From contig NZ_MECL01000002.1 of the NCBI RefSeq assembly GCF_014596445.1, forward strand, positions 62,001 to 126,000: DNA of 64,000 nt, read 5' to 3'. Below are positions 23,625-32,558 of the stretch, piece after piece. The translations under genes and the position numbers were made by a program. This DNA comes from Streptomyces sp. CBMA29 (GTDB lineage: Bacteria > Actinomycetota > Actinomycetes > Streptomycetales > Streptomycetaceae). The notes beneath the pieces were generated by a model. The model searched no databases and had not been told where the DNA came from. It was given only the letters and a program-made list of their open reading frames with translations. How positions within the stretch are numbered: position 1 is the first letter of the stretch; each line of letters begins with the position of its first letter.

Positions 23625-25573
23625 CGACTCCCGCCACCGCCCCGTATAAGCGCCCCGGCGTCTACGTGCGCGAAACTTTGAATCCGCTGCCGACGCCTAC
23701 GGTGACGCCGGGTGTGTCGCTCGCGGCGTTCGTCGGGCCGCACAGCGCCGGTCCGACGCGCCCGCAGATCATCAGTTCCTGGACCGAATTTCAGACGCTC
23801 TACCGTGGATTCGGCAACGGCACGAGCTATCTGCCTTTCGCTGCGTATCAGTATTTCGCCAATGGCGGGCGCCAGGCGGCGATTGTCCGGGCCGTTCCCT
23901 CGGATTCGGTCGCGGCCACCCTCACCGTGAAAAACCGGCCGATCCTGCCCGCGCAGCTCCTGGTGCCGACCGTCTCCACGGCGCTGGGCACCGGCGGTGT
24001 GGCGCCAACGGTCGCCGTGGCCAATATCCGGGCCGGGACCGGTGCGGGCGTAGAGGAGACAGGCATCACCGTGCTCTGGGACGCGCCCACCAGCGTCCCG
24101 GACTTCTACCAGCTCACGTGGGTCGTCCAGGGCCAGACCACCCCGGTGGGCGGCCCCGTCAATGTCGCCGCGCCCGCCACCCAGGCCGTCATCACCGGCC
24201 TGACCCCCGGCACCGCCTACGCGGTGACCGTGGCCCAGGTCAAGGGCGCCGCCGTCCAGACCGCCAATCTGGGCACCGGAACCGTGACCACGAAGTCCGG
24301 CCCGGCGGCGGTCGACGCGCTCAAGGTCACGGCACTCGGCGCGGGCGCGTACGGGAATTCGATCTACGTCGACATCACGCCGTCGTGGGATTCCGCCACG
24401 AACCGATTCCACCTTTTCGTCAAGGACGGCACTGCGGCGGCCGGTTCCATTGTCGAGCGCTGGCAGGACGTCTCGCTCGACCCGGCGGATTCCCGTTACG
24501 CGATCGGCCTCGTCAATTCGCCGAACGCCGGGTCGAAGTACATTTCGCTGACGAATCTGCTTCCGCCGGGGAGTCCTGTCAGCGGTACCGGACAGACCCC
24601 GGACGCCTCGTGGTACCCGGTGCCCACCACGGCCGCCCCGCTGATCAACGGCGCCGACGGTGTGGCGACGATCAGCATCCCGGACGCGGTCGCCACCCTC
24701 GACAGCCTCGACGCGATGCTCGTCCTCAACGCGCCCGCCGTCAGTGACGCGACCGTCGTCAACGCCCTGCTGGCGTGGGCCGAGGCCAGGGGCAACGCGT
24801 TCGTGATGGTCGATCCCCCGGCCACCACCGCCTCGGACCCGGCCACGGCCGTCGCCTCGTACCTGGCGCTCATGCCCGCCTCCACCGTCACCGGCCCCAC
24901 CCCGTACGCGGCCAGCAGCTACGGCGCGGTCTACGGCCCGTGGCTCCAGGCCAGTGACCCGGCCGGTACATCCGTCTCCGCCACGCGGCTGCTGCCCCCC
25001 GGCGGAGCGATGGCCGGACGGTACGCCGCCGCCGACCTGGCTGAGGGCCCGCACGTACCGGCCGCCGGGGTGGACTACCCGCTCATCGGCGTCCTGGGTG
25101 TGGAGCACCTGCTAACCGCGACCCAGCTCGATGATCTCAACGAGGCCGGATTCAATGTCGTCCGGCCGCTCCCGCAGGCCGGAATCTGCGCCATGGGAGT
25201 CCGCACACCGCGTCCCGGTATGCCGGACCGCTACATTCCCGTTCGCCGGACGCTCATCCACGTCAAGAGCCTCTTGGTCGACGCCACGCGTTTCTCGGTT
25301 TTCAAGCCCAATGGCCCGGATCTGTGGTCCACGCTGACGGCGATCGTCCAGCAGCAGTGTGACGCCTTCCTGGCCGCAGGGCTCCTCAAGGGCGCGACCG
25401 CAGGCGACGCGTATTTCGTCCTGTGCGACGAGACCAACAATCCGCCCAACACGGTCGCGAATGGCGAGGTGCACATCCAGGTCGGTGTGGCTGTGGCGTC
25501 CCCGGCCGAATTCGTCATCCTCGATATCGGCCAGTACCAGGGCGGTGCCACCACGTCCGAGACCGGCCTGTAG
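23621..25573 (+). CDS. Contractile tail sheath protein with FN3 insertion
   Basis: The 650-residue protein begins with the typical sheath N-terminus (RPGVYVRETLN, SLAAFVGPHSAGPTRPQIIS, WTEFQTLYRGFG) and ends in the conserved C-terminal sheath domain (YIPVRRTLIHVKSLL, CDETNNPPNTVANGEVHIQV, EFVILDIGQYQGG). Between about residues 130 and 226 lies a fibronectin type III domain (TVLWDAPTSVPDFYQLTWVV, ITGLTPGTAYAVTVAQV) that should project from the sheath surface. Sheath contraction drives the tube through the cell wall. Confidence 0.95.
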   Translation: MTTPATAPYKRPGVYVRETLNPLPTPTVTPGVSLAAFVGPHSAGPTRPQIISSWTEFQTLYRGFGNGTSYLPFAAYQYFANGGRQAAIVRAVPSDSVAATLTVKNRPILPAQLLVPTVSTALGTGGVAPTVAVANIRAGTGAGVEETGITVLWDAPTSVPDFYQLTWVVQGQTTPVGGPVNVAAPATQAVITGLTPGTAYAVTVAQVKGAAVQTANLGTGTVTTKSGPAAVDALKVTALGAGAYGNSIYVDITPSWDSATNRFHLFVKDGTAAAGSIVERWQDVSLDPADSRYAIGLVNSPNAGSKYISLTNLLPPGSPVSGTGQTPDASWYPVPTTAAPLINGADGVATISIPDAVATLDSLDAMLVLNAPAVSDATVVNALLAWAEARGNAFVMVDPPATTASDPATAVASYLALMPASTVTGPTPYAASSYGAVYGPWLQASDPAGTSVSATRLLPPGGAMAGRYAAADLAEGPHVPAAGVDYPLIGVLGVEHLLTATQLDDLNEAGFNVVRPLPQAGICAMGVRTPRPGMPDRYIPVRRTLIHVKSLLVDATRFSVFKPNGPDLWSTLTAIVQQQCDAFLAAGLLKGATAGDAYFVLCDETNNPPNTVANGEVHIQVGVAVASPAEFVILDIGQYQGGATTSETGL

Positions 25574-25617
25574 CCCCTTCGGTAACCGAATCCGCGCATT
25601 GCCGCATCGTCACTCAC

Positions 25618-25649
25618 TCGTATCCACGCGGCGCACACCCCAGATACGA
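25618..25649 (+). promoter_or_regulatory. Hairpin before tail tube gene
   Basis: A 7-bp inverted repeat (TCGTATC with GATACGA) directly precedes and partly overlaps the GAGGTGA ribosome site of the tube gene. It could set the sheath-to-tube ratio. Confidence 0.35.
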
Positions 25650-25657
25650 GGTGACCC

Positions 25658-26236
25658 ATGGCCCTGACACCCGTCACACAGCAGTCCACACTGGCCAAGA
25701 TCTCCACGGACCCGATCAGGAATTTCAAATTCCATGTGAAGATCTATCACCCCGGACTTCAGGACAAGTACCCGCAGCTCGGTTTCATGTCCGTGTCCGG
25801 CTTGTCCGTTACCACCGATGTCGTGGTGTACCGGCAAGGCGGACATAACACCACAACACAGAAGATGCCCGGACAAAGCGACTTCGCCCCGATCACGCTG
25901 TCCCGTGGACTCATTCCGGGTGACAGCAACATCTATGCGTGGCTCCAGCAGATTTTTCAGGTGATCCAGGGAACGGGTGGAACTGACGGCTCCAAGGAAT
26001 TCCGTTCAACCATGGACATCATGCTCGTGGACCACCCGGTCACCACCACCAAGGCGGCCGTAAAAGCGGCGTGGCGTGTCTACAATTGCTGGCCCACTTC
26101 CATCGCTTTCGGTGACCTCGACGCGGGGGCCAATGGTGTCGAGCTTCAGCAGATCACCCTGGCCCACGAGGGATTCGATTTCAAGATCGCCAGTAAGGGC
26201 GGCAATGGCCCCGGCGGCGGCGTTTCCTTCGCCTGA
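25658..26236 (+). CDS. Tail tube protein (T4 gp19-like)
   Basis: The 192-residue protein follows the sheath and has the tube-family pattern: DPIRNFKFHVKIYHPGL, SVSGLSVTTDVVVYRQGG, ITLSRGLIPGDSNIYAWLQQ and VYNCWPTSIAFGDLDAGANG followed by EGFDFKIAS. It polymerises into the inner tube. GAGGTGA lies 4 nt before the ATG. Confidence 0.92.
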   Translation: MALTPVTQQSTLAKISTDPIRNFKFHVKIYHPGLQDKYPQLGFMSVSGLSVTTDVVVYRQGGHNTTTQKMPGQSDFAPITLSRGLIPGDSNIYAWLQQIFQVIQGTGGTDGSKEFRSTMDIMLVDHPVTTTKAAVKAAWRVYNCWPTSIAFGDLDAGANGVELQQITLAHEGFDFKIASKGGNGPGGGVSFA

Positions 26237-26262
26237 CACATCTCACAAGGGAATTCACTGGC

Positions 26263-27126
26263 ATGACGACTCGTACGGAATACGACGCCGATTTCGACAC
26301 CCTCGGCGGCGACACCATAAGCGCCCTGGAGCGTCCGGAGGAGGCCACCCAGGCGAGCGCCGCCGTGCTAGCGGCCGACCAGGTCTCGGGCAGGCCCGTC
26401 ATCGACGCGCCCCCGGACACCCGCGTCCGCCTCGCGCGTGGCATCCGGCGTGACGGTGTCGCGCACCGCGACGCCGAGGTCCGGGAGCTGACCGGTACCG
26501 ATGAGGAGATGCTGGCACGGGCCGGGGCCGACTGGCCGCGATTCCTGGCGACGCTGGTGGAGCGCGGCACCGTCCACGTCGGCGGCGAGCCCATGACCGC
26601 AGACCTCGCCAAGGAGCTGCTCATCGGGGACCGGGAGGCACTCATCCTCGCCATCCGGCGTGCCACTTTCGGCACCGACGTCGAATTCACCGAGTACGAA
26701 TGCCCCTACTGCGGCGAGTCCACCGACCTCACGCTGCATCTGGATTCAGTGCCGTACCGGGGGCTGGCCCAGGAGCACGACGAGCACACCGTGCTGCTGC
26801 GCGAAGGCCGTACCGCAATCGTCCGTCTCCCTACGGCGGGCGACCAGGACGCAGTGCTCGGGCAGGCGTCAAAGCTGACGGCGGCAGAGCAGAATTCAGA
26901 AATGCTCTCCCGCTGCGTTCTGCGGCTTCCCAACGCCGTCGGAAACTCCTACCAGGAGGGAAACCGGGAGCAGGTCCGGGATCTCGGCATGGCGGACCGA
27001 CGCGCCATTCTGCGGTACCTGGACGAAGCTCAGCCGGGCCCCCGCTACAACGAGGTCTCCTTCAAGCACGACGCGTGCGGGCGGGAGGTTCCGCTTCCGA
27101 TCTCGGTGGCGGGTCTTTTTCTCTGA
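26263..27126 (+). CDS. Tail assembly chaperone / T4 gp26-type protein
   Basis: The 287-residue zero-frame product lies between tube and tape measure, the standard position of tail assembly chaperones. It contains a CPYC zinc pair with a later DACG, as in T4 baseplate gp26/gp51-type proteins. The zero frame stops at 27124-27126 directly after a run of five T. In the +1 (equivalently -2) frame, an open stretch continues from TCT 27122 to TAG 27269-27271. It encodes about 49 residues ending ERRHWLRRAAWEIERR, typical of the family's C-terminus. No start codon opens that stretch. Confidence 0.8.
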   Translation: MTTRTEYDADFDTLGGDTISALERPEEATQASAAVLAADQVSGRPVIDAPPDTRVRLARGIRRDGVAHRDAEVRELTGTDEEMLARAGADWPRFLATLVERGTVHVGGEPMTADLAKELLIGDREALILAIRRATFGTDVEFTEYECPYCGESTDLTLHLDSVPYRGLAQEHDEHTVLLREGRTAIVRLPTAGDQDAVLGQASKLTAAEQNSEMLSRCVLRLPNAVGNSYQEGNREQVRDLGMADRRAILRYLDEAQPGPRYNEVSFKHDACGREVPLPISVAGLFL

Positions 27127-27271
27127 ATTCGATTACGCGGGCGGTTTCACCGAAATCGAACTGCTCGCGACGCAATATCCGGGATGGACACTGACAGAAA
27201 TCAAGCAGCTTGGCGTCCGTGAGCGGCGGCACTGGCTGCGCCGCGCGGCGTGGGAGATTGAGCGGAGGTAG
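27112..27271 (+). other. Frameshift site and chaperone extension frame
   Basis: The zero-frame codons GGT CTT TTT CTC TGA (27112-27126) are followed in the +1/-2 frame by GAATTCGATTAC and onward to TAG 27269, 2 nt before the tape-measure GTG. Fusion by programmed frameshifting, as with gpG/gpGT chaperones, would add about 49 residues. An indel in the T-run of the assembly would look the same. Confidence 0.6.
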
Positions 27272-27273
27272 CC

Positions 27274-30200
27274 GTGGCTACGCCACCACCACCGGCCGGG
27301 CCTTCAGGTCCCGGCTCTGGCCGGGTGACCGGCGCGAACTCTCTCCAGTCGTCCATTGACGCCCTGACGCGGGCCATGACGGCGTCCAGCAGCTCGTGGG
27401 TGCGGCTGCTGGGCGGGGTGTCCCGCTCCGCCGGAGGCAGCAGCAGCGGCAGCGCGGGGCACGGGGGCGCCCCGACGATGGGCATGTCCGCCAGCGCCCA
27501 GGCCCAGTGGCAGTACCGGCGCGATCAGCAGCAGCGCATGTATACCTCGGGCCTGGCCGACGCCCAGAACGCGCACACCTCCGCCCGTGCCGCCGCGCAG
27601 CGTGCGCACGGCCTGGCGGAGGCTCGCTGGCAGAACCAGCAGGCCACCTATTCCCGGCAGCTCTCGGCACGCGGAATGACCCAGGCCCGCGCCGACGCGA
27701 TCAACGCGCGCGCGAATATCTCCAACCTGCAATACCGGGCATCAACCGATTTGCGTGACCAGCGCGTCTCGGCGGCCGACGCCACATTCACGCGCAGCCG
27801 GGACGCGCTCAACGCCCAGCGCGACCGGCTGGATTTCCAGTACCGGAATTCCCTGGACCGTATCGCCGAACGGCAGGCCACCAGCGGCACTCCGAGCGCC
27901 GCCGCTCTGCGAGCGCAGACGAAACCGATCAGGGCAGCCGCTGCGGCGGCGGCAACGACCGTCACCGGAGCCATGGGCCGGTACGGCACGTCGATCCGTG
28001 ATTTCAATTCCGGTGTCGACCAGTACGGGCGCCTGGTCAGCCTGTACGGCGGATTCGGCACCGGCTCTTTCACCGGACGTTACGGAGACCGCGCGGAGCG
28101 CGCCACGGGGCAGGGCTTCAGATCCGGGTTCCAGAATGTCGCCACCTCGGACTCCGACCTCTTCACGGGAATGGCGGCACTGTACCGGCAGAACAGTTTC
28201 TCGAATATGCCGACGATGCAGCGTGCGGCAGCCGCGTCGGCGCTGGTGAGTCCCGAGATGGGTATCGCCGGTGCCGCGCAGCTCCAGGCTCAGATGGGCA
28301 CGGCACGGGCCTATTACGCGGGGCAGATGTTCGGCCTGGCCCCGTCGATCTCTCCCGGCGGAGGGAAAGCAACTCCGCAGCAGACGTTCGCGTCGCTCTT
28401 CTCCCAAGTGTCGCCGAGGAATCTGGGGCAGCTCACGACGGAGCAGATGAAAGCGATGCTGGCCCAGGGCGGCAGCCTTCAGACCACGCTGGAGAATTAC
28501 GGGAACGCGGCCGGTATCGGCAGCGAGGGAATTCAGAGCGCCGCCGACTATCTGACGCTGTCCAACCGGCTGCGCACGAAGAACAAGAACATGTCGCAGT
28601 CTGATGTGGATACGCTCCTGGCCAACGCGGCGAAATCCGGGAAGACCGGTGACAAGGCGCGGGACACCCTCAAGGACGCGGCGCCGGGCGTCGCGGAATC
28701 CTATCTGGACGCGCAGCGCCGGGCCGAGGGTGCCAAACGTGAAGGGAAGCTGGACTCCTCGGCGTCGTACATCACGGCTGCGATTTCCTCCGCGAATACG
28801 CTCATTGACATCCGTGAACTGCTCAAGCCGGTCATGGAGCCTCTCAGGAAGTTCTTGGCCCAGTTCTCCGGCGCCTTGGAGGGCGGCGGCCCGCTGGGGC
28901 TCGCCAACCAGGTCGGGCATTACGTTCCCGGATACGACGGCACGAAATCCGCGCTGAAATGGACGGGTAGTGCGATCAGCGGAATCTTCGGCGGTGACTC
29001 CGGCGCCCCGAAATCCCGTCAGGGCGGTTCAGGTCCGCAGGTGTCGGCGTCCGGCTCGGGATCACCGCAGGCGGCTCAGGCCATTGGGTTCGCGGAAAAG
29101 CAGCTCGGGAAGCCGTACGTTTTCGGCGCCGAGGGCCCCGACAGTTGGGATTGCTCCAGTCTGACGCAGGCGGCGTACCGCTCCATCGGCGTGAACATTC
29201 CGCGCACCACCTATCGGCAGATCAATTCCGGAAAGGAAGTGCCGGTCAAGGACGCCCTGCCCGGCGACCTGCTTTTCTACCCCGACCTGTCCCATGTCGT
29301 GATGGCCATCGGCGGCGGCCAGGTCATTCAGGCGCCGCACAGCGGCGACGTCGTCAAGATCAGCGCTCTCGACCCGAATCTCTACGGCCGTGCCCGGCGG
29401 ATCGTCGGCAGCGTCGGCACCCTCGCCGACACCCTCTCGGACTCCTCCGGTGACCGGGCCGGTACGCAGACCTCGACCGGTACGCAGACCTCGGCCACCG
29501 GGGCTGGCGGGGCCTACGGCAGCACAGAGGAGATCGACGCCCTGGCCGCCGCGCTCGCCGGAGGCGGCGGCAGCGTCCAGCAGACGACGTCGACTGGCGC
29601 GTCACCGTCCACCCAGAACACCGTGAGCAAGGGCGCCAGCATCCCGGCAGGGCCGTCCAACCCCAAGGGGAATCAGGCCCTCGGGAAAAGCCTGGCGGCG
29701 AGCGTGTACGGCTGGACCGGCAGGGAGTGGGACGCGCTCTACCAGCTCTGGGAGCACGAGAGCGGCTGGAATGAGAAGGCGGTCAATCCCAGTTCCCAGG
29801 CATGGGGGATTCCGCAGGCACTGCCGGGATCAAAAATGGCGTCCGCCGGGCCCGACTGGAAAACCAGCGCCGCCACACAGATCCGGTGGGGACTCGGATA
29901 CATCCACGACCGGTACGGGGACCCCGAGAAGGCGTGGGCTTTCTGGCAGAACCCGAAGGGATCTCCGGCCGGTTCGTCCGTGCACTGGTACCGCTCGGGT
30001 GCTTTTGAGATCCCGGACGACCAGGACGCCCGGCTGCACAAGGGCGAAATGGTTCTGGAGAAGAACACGGCGCACACTGTGCGGCAGGCGCTTTTGAAGG
30101 ATTCGCTGCGCACCTCTGATCCGGCTGCCCGTAATTCCGGCGGCGGTACGGGGAGCAGTGCGGTTCACTTGAATTTCGATGCCGGATCTATCGTGATCAC

Positions 30201-30306
30201 GATGCAGCCTGGTGCAACCGCGAGCGGGGCCCGGCAGGCTGCCACGCAGTTCGTTGATTTCGTCACCGCCGATGACCGTGTGCGGAAAATGATGGGAGGG
30301 TACTGA
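27274..30306 (+). CDS. Tape measure protein with NlpC/P60 and SLT domains
   Basis: The 1010-residue protein is rich in Ala/Gln/Arg helices up to about residue 590, the length-determining part. Residues about 601-709 form an NlpC/P60 peptidase (GKPYVFGAEGPDSWDCSSL, nucleophile Cys627, then PGDLLFYPDLSHVVMAIG). Residues about 808-893 form a lytic-transglycosylase-like domain with Glu829 in ESGW. A C-terminal tail GEMVLEKNTAHTVRQAL follows. The GTG is preceded by GGAGGT overlapping the chaperone extension. The enzymes would open the peptidoglycan during injection. Its SLT segment shares 78 identical bases with the gene at 63367. Confidence 0.92.
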   Translation: MATPPPPAGPSGPGSGRVTGANSLQSSIDALTRAMTASSSSWVRLLGGVSRSAGGSSSGSAGHGGAPTMGMSASAQAQWQYRRDQQQRMYTSGLADAQNAHTSARAAAQRAHGLAEARWQNQQATYSRQLSARGMTQARADAINARANISNLQYRASTDLRDQRVSAADATFTRSRDALNAQRDRLDFQYRNSLDRIAERQATSGTPSAAALRAQTKPIRAAAAAAATTVTGAMGRYGTSIRDFNSGVDQYGRLVSLYGGFGTGSFTGRYGDRAERATGQGFRSGFQNVATSDSDLFTGMAALYRQNSFSNMPTMQRAAAASALVSPEMGIAGAAQLQAQMGTARAYYAGQMFGLAPSISPGGGKATPQQTFASLFSQVSPRNLGQLTTEQMKAMLAQGGSLQTTLENYGNAAGIGSEGIQSAADYLTLSNRLRTKNKNMSQSDVDTLLANAAKSGKTGDKARDTLKDAAPGVAESYLDAQRRAEGAKREGKLDSSASYITAAISSANTLIDIRELLKPVMEPLRKFLAQFSGALEGGGPLGLANQVGHYVPGYDGTKSALKWTGSAISGIFGGDSGAPKSRQGGSGPQVSASGSGSPQAAQAIGFAEKQLGKPYVFGAEGPDSWDCSSLTQAAYRSIGVNIPRTTYRQINSGKEVPVKDALPGDLLFYPDLSHVVMAIGGGQVIQAPHSGDVVKISALDPNLYGRARRIVGSVGTLADTLSDSSGDRAGTQTSTGTQTSATGAGGAYGSTEEIDALAAALAGGGGSVQQTTSTGASPSTQNTVSKGASIPAGPSNPKGNQALGKSLAASVYGWTGREWDALYQLWEHESGWNEKAVNPSSQAWGIPQALPGSKMASAGPDWKTSAATQIRWGLGYIHDRYGDPEKAWAFWQNPKGSPAGSSVHWYRSGAFEIPDDQDARLHKGEMVLEKNTAHTVRQALLKDSLRTSDPAARNSGGGTGSSAVHLNFDAGSIVITMQPGATASGARQAATQFVDFVTADDRVRKMMGGY
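29814..29891 (+). repeat. 78-bp perfect repeat, copy 1
   Basis: This segment of the tape-measure SLT domain is identical base for base to 63852-63929, 34,038 bp away. Flanking bases diverge at once on both sides. Confidence 0.95.
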
Positions 30307-31091
30307 TGGCGTCATCGGTAATCACCAACCCGGCGTTCGACAAGCGTATCCTGCGTCTCAGCCAGGTTCACGGCTCCCAGACCACGGCATTCCAGCGCGG
30401 TTTCCTTCAGACTGCCACACGTCGTAATCCCAGTACGGGCAGCCGGGGCGCCAAGCGCTACAGGGTCAATTTCCTGTACAACCCGTCGGATCTGTCCGAG
30501 TCGCGGTCGGTGAACATCAATGACAATGCGACGGCGCTGCCGACCGAGTTGAAATCCGATGCCGATACCGGCCAGGTTCTCGGGATCACCGGTGCGAGCA
30601 TCAGTTTCTCACTGCTTTTCGACCGCACGTACGAGGTGGCGAACCCGCAGATCTGGAACAGGCCCGAAGCCGCCATGGGCTGCTATTCCGACATCACCGC
30701 GATTTTCGGTCTCGTGGGTATCTCGCAGGCGACGCTGCGGCCGTCCGCGACGCAGGTTCCCTACGCACCGGGGCAAGGGCCGAACAACTCCGGGGTCACT
30801 ACGACGCTGGGGCCGGGGCCGACGACCAGTTCCACCACCACGGCCAACGCGAATCCGGAGCAGACGTACGGCGTCATGAAACTGAACCCGGTTTTCGCTG
30901 TTTTCTGCCCGGTGCGCACCCTGGACCCTTCCGGTTTCAATACCGGGGTGAGCATGATGCGCTACTACGGGTACATCAACACGCTGGGAATCCAGTACAC
31001 GCACTGGACGCAGCGCATGATTCCCGTGCGGTGTGTGGTCAACGTTTCCATGGCGCTGCTGATGACCGACCGGAATCTGGTGGAGCCCTGA
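30306..31091 (+). CDS. Baseplate hub-associated protein
   Basis: The 261-residue protein starts at TGATG on the tape-measure stop and itself ends at TGATG on the LysM gene. It contains RYRVNFLYNPSDLSESRSVN and ISFSLLFDRTYEV, a pattern seen in hub-proximal tail proteins that come just before the LysM protein in contractile systems (T4 gp53/Afp7 neighbourhood). A Thr/Gly/Pro-rich linker interrupts the middle. Specific function is inferred from gene order. Confidence 0.7.
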   Translation: MASSVITNPAFDKRILRLSQVHGSQTTAFQRGFLQTATRRNPSTGSRGAKRYRVNFLYNPSDLSESRSVNINDNATALPTELKSDADTGQVLGITGASISFSLLFDRTYEVANPQIWNRPEAAMGCYSDITAIFGLVGISQATLRPSATQVPYAPGQGPNNSGVTTTLGPGPTTSSTTTANANPEQTYGVMKLNPVFAVFCPVRTLDPSGFNTGVSMMRYYGYINTLGIQYTHWTQRMIPVRCVVNVSMALLMTDRNLVEP

Positions 31092-31372
31092 TGCTCATTT
31101 CGCGGACTTCGCGCTACCAGCGGAATGTGACGGCGCTCGTCCAGGACCGCAACGGCGCCACGCAGCAGTACATCGTGCACCGGGTACCGACGGCGATGAC
31201 GCTGCAAGTCAACGACTATTTGTGGCAGCAGGGTGACCGGGTCGACTCTCTCGCGGCCGACTATTACGGCTCCGAGTCGAGCTGGTGGATGATCGCGGAA
31301 GCGAATCCGCACGTCCTCGACTGGGCGGACGTCGCCCCCGGCACGCATATCAGGATTCCCCGTGTGGCGTAG
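31091..31372 (+). CDS. LysM tail protein
   Basis: The 93-residue protein has one LysM-type module: MTLQVNDYLWQQGDRVDSLA, ADYYGSESSWWMIAEANP and VAPGTHIRIPRV. In contractile tails (P2 gpX and relatives) this protein links the hub and tube end. It overlaps the following hub gene by 11 nt. Confidence 0.88.
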   Translation: MLISRTSRYQRNVTALVQDRNGATQQYIVHRVPTAMTLQVNDYLWQQGDRVDSLAADYYGSESSWWMIAEANPHVLDWADVAPGTHIRIPRVA

Positions 31373-32558
31373 CACCGTAGCGCCGACGGCCGATATGGCG
31401 ACCCCGGTCATCGATCCGGGGTCGTGGATCAGCGACGTCACGCTGTATCTCGCGCAGAGCAGTCACCCCGTGGCGGTGATCACCGTCATGACCAATCTTC
31501 AGCGGGCTTTCCCCTCGCAGTCCTGGCGGACCCCGGCCGGTGCCCTGTGGGAGGAGAATACGCCGGTGCATTTCCGGTACCGCTGGTACACCGACGACCC
31601 CGGTGACTTTTACGGCTATGTGGCGTCGTCCAGGGTGCTCGCCACGGAATCCGACCCCCGGTATGCCGGGCTCACACTGGTGCCGGTGCAGTACACCTGC
31701 GTCGGTGCGTCCATGCCGATGCAGAGCCACGCCAACCGGCTGTGGCAGGACAATTCGTGCTCCTACATGGCGCGCACCGTTTCTCAGGAGAACTGTCTGC
31801 TGCCCTGGGTCGAAATCTCCGACGAGCATTTCAGTCAGCGTATGCAGTCCGGCAGCGACTGGCAGTTCCTGGTCGACCTGGCGGATCGATGCTCCTACCG
31901 TCTGAATCTGGACGGCACGACCATGCATTTCGTGCGGGAGTCGACATACCTGCCGACGAGCGACGGAAGTCTGCCGCAATTCTGGATGCGGAAAATTCCG
32001 GGTCTCATCGACGGCCTGCGCGCGTTCTCGGGCGTGACGGGTGAAACCGACCCGGCCGGAGGTGTCCGTTCCCGGCTGACCACCACCGCGCTCAACACGC
32101 AGTCACAGAAGCTGAGCACCGCGACATTCACCTCCGCGCGCACCGACCGGCTCGGGCGCCCGGTGCGCGCGGCACTGGACCAGCAGTATTCGCAGCTCCC
32201 CGTGGCGGACTACTCCGAGGGTGAGCGGCTGCTGTCCAGCGCCAGCACTTTCCTGTGGGTCCAGGCGCAGGCGGTGACCAACGGCGACACACGGCTGAAG
32301 CCCGGCGCGCTGGTGGATCTGCGCGGCGACGGAATCTCCGAGTCGCACCAGGGCACGTGGATGGTCCGGGAGGCAACACATACGCTCACCATCGACCATT
32401 TCTCCGCCTCACGCACCGACTACACCACCACGCTCCTGCTCGGCAGAAACGGTGCCGACGCTCTGGACCTTCCCGCCCAGTCCATCGCTCCCCCCGGCAG
32501 CTACGGCAGCAATTTGGTGAACGGCCGCTGGCGGGCGGTCTCGGTGGGGGCGATATGA
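31362..32558 (+). CDS. Baseplate hub protein (gpD-like)
   Basis: The 398-residue protein lies between the LysM and OB-fold spike genes, where P2 gpD/T4 gp27-type hubs are encoded. It has hub-like beta segments (VHFRYRWYTDDPGDFYGYVA, WQFLVDLADRCSYRLNLDGT, MHFVRESTYLP) and a C-terminal part with DLRGDGISESHQGTWMVREA. It would form the trimeric ring holding the spike. GTG 31362 overlaps the LysM end. Confidence 0.82.
   Translation: MWRSTVAPTADMATPVIDPGSWISDVTLYLAQSSHPVAVITVMTNLQRAFPSQSWRTPAGALWEENTPVHFRYRWYTDDPGDFYGYVASSRVLATESDPRYAGLTLVPVQYTCVGASMPMQSHANRLWQDNSCSYMARTVSQENCLLPWVEISDEHFSQRMQSGSDWQFLVDLADRCSYRLNLDGTTMHFVRESTYLPTSDGSLPQFWMRKIPGLIDGLRAFSGVTGETDPAGGVRSRLTTTALNTQSQKLSTATFTSARTDRLGRPVRAALDQQYSQLPVADYSEGERLLSSASTFLWVQAQAVTNGDTRLKPGALVDLRGDGISESHQGTWMVREATHTLTIDHFSASRTDYTTTLLLGRNGADALDLPAQSIAPPGSYGSNLVNGRWRAVSVGAI

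Noticed and set aside
23585-25108. Minus-strand open frame opposite the sheath gene
   Set aside because: The sheath protein on the plus strand is unambiguous; the antisense product is Gly/Arg-rich without family features.
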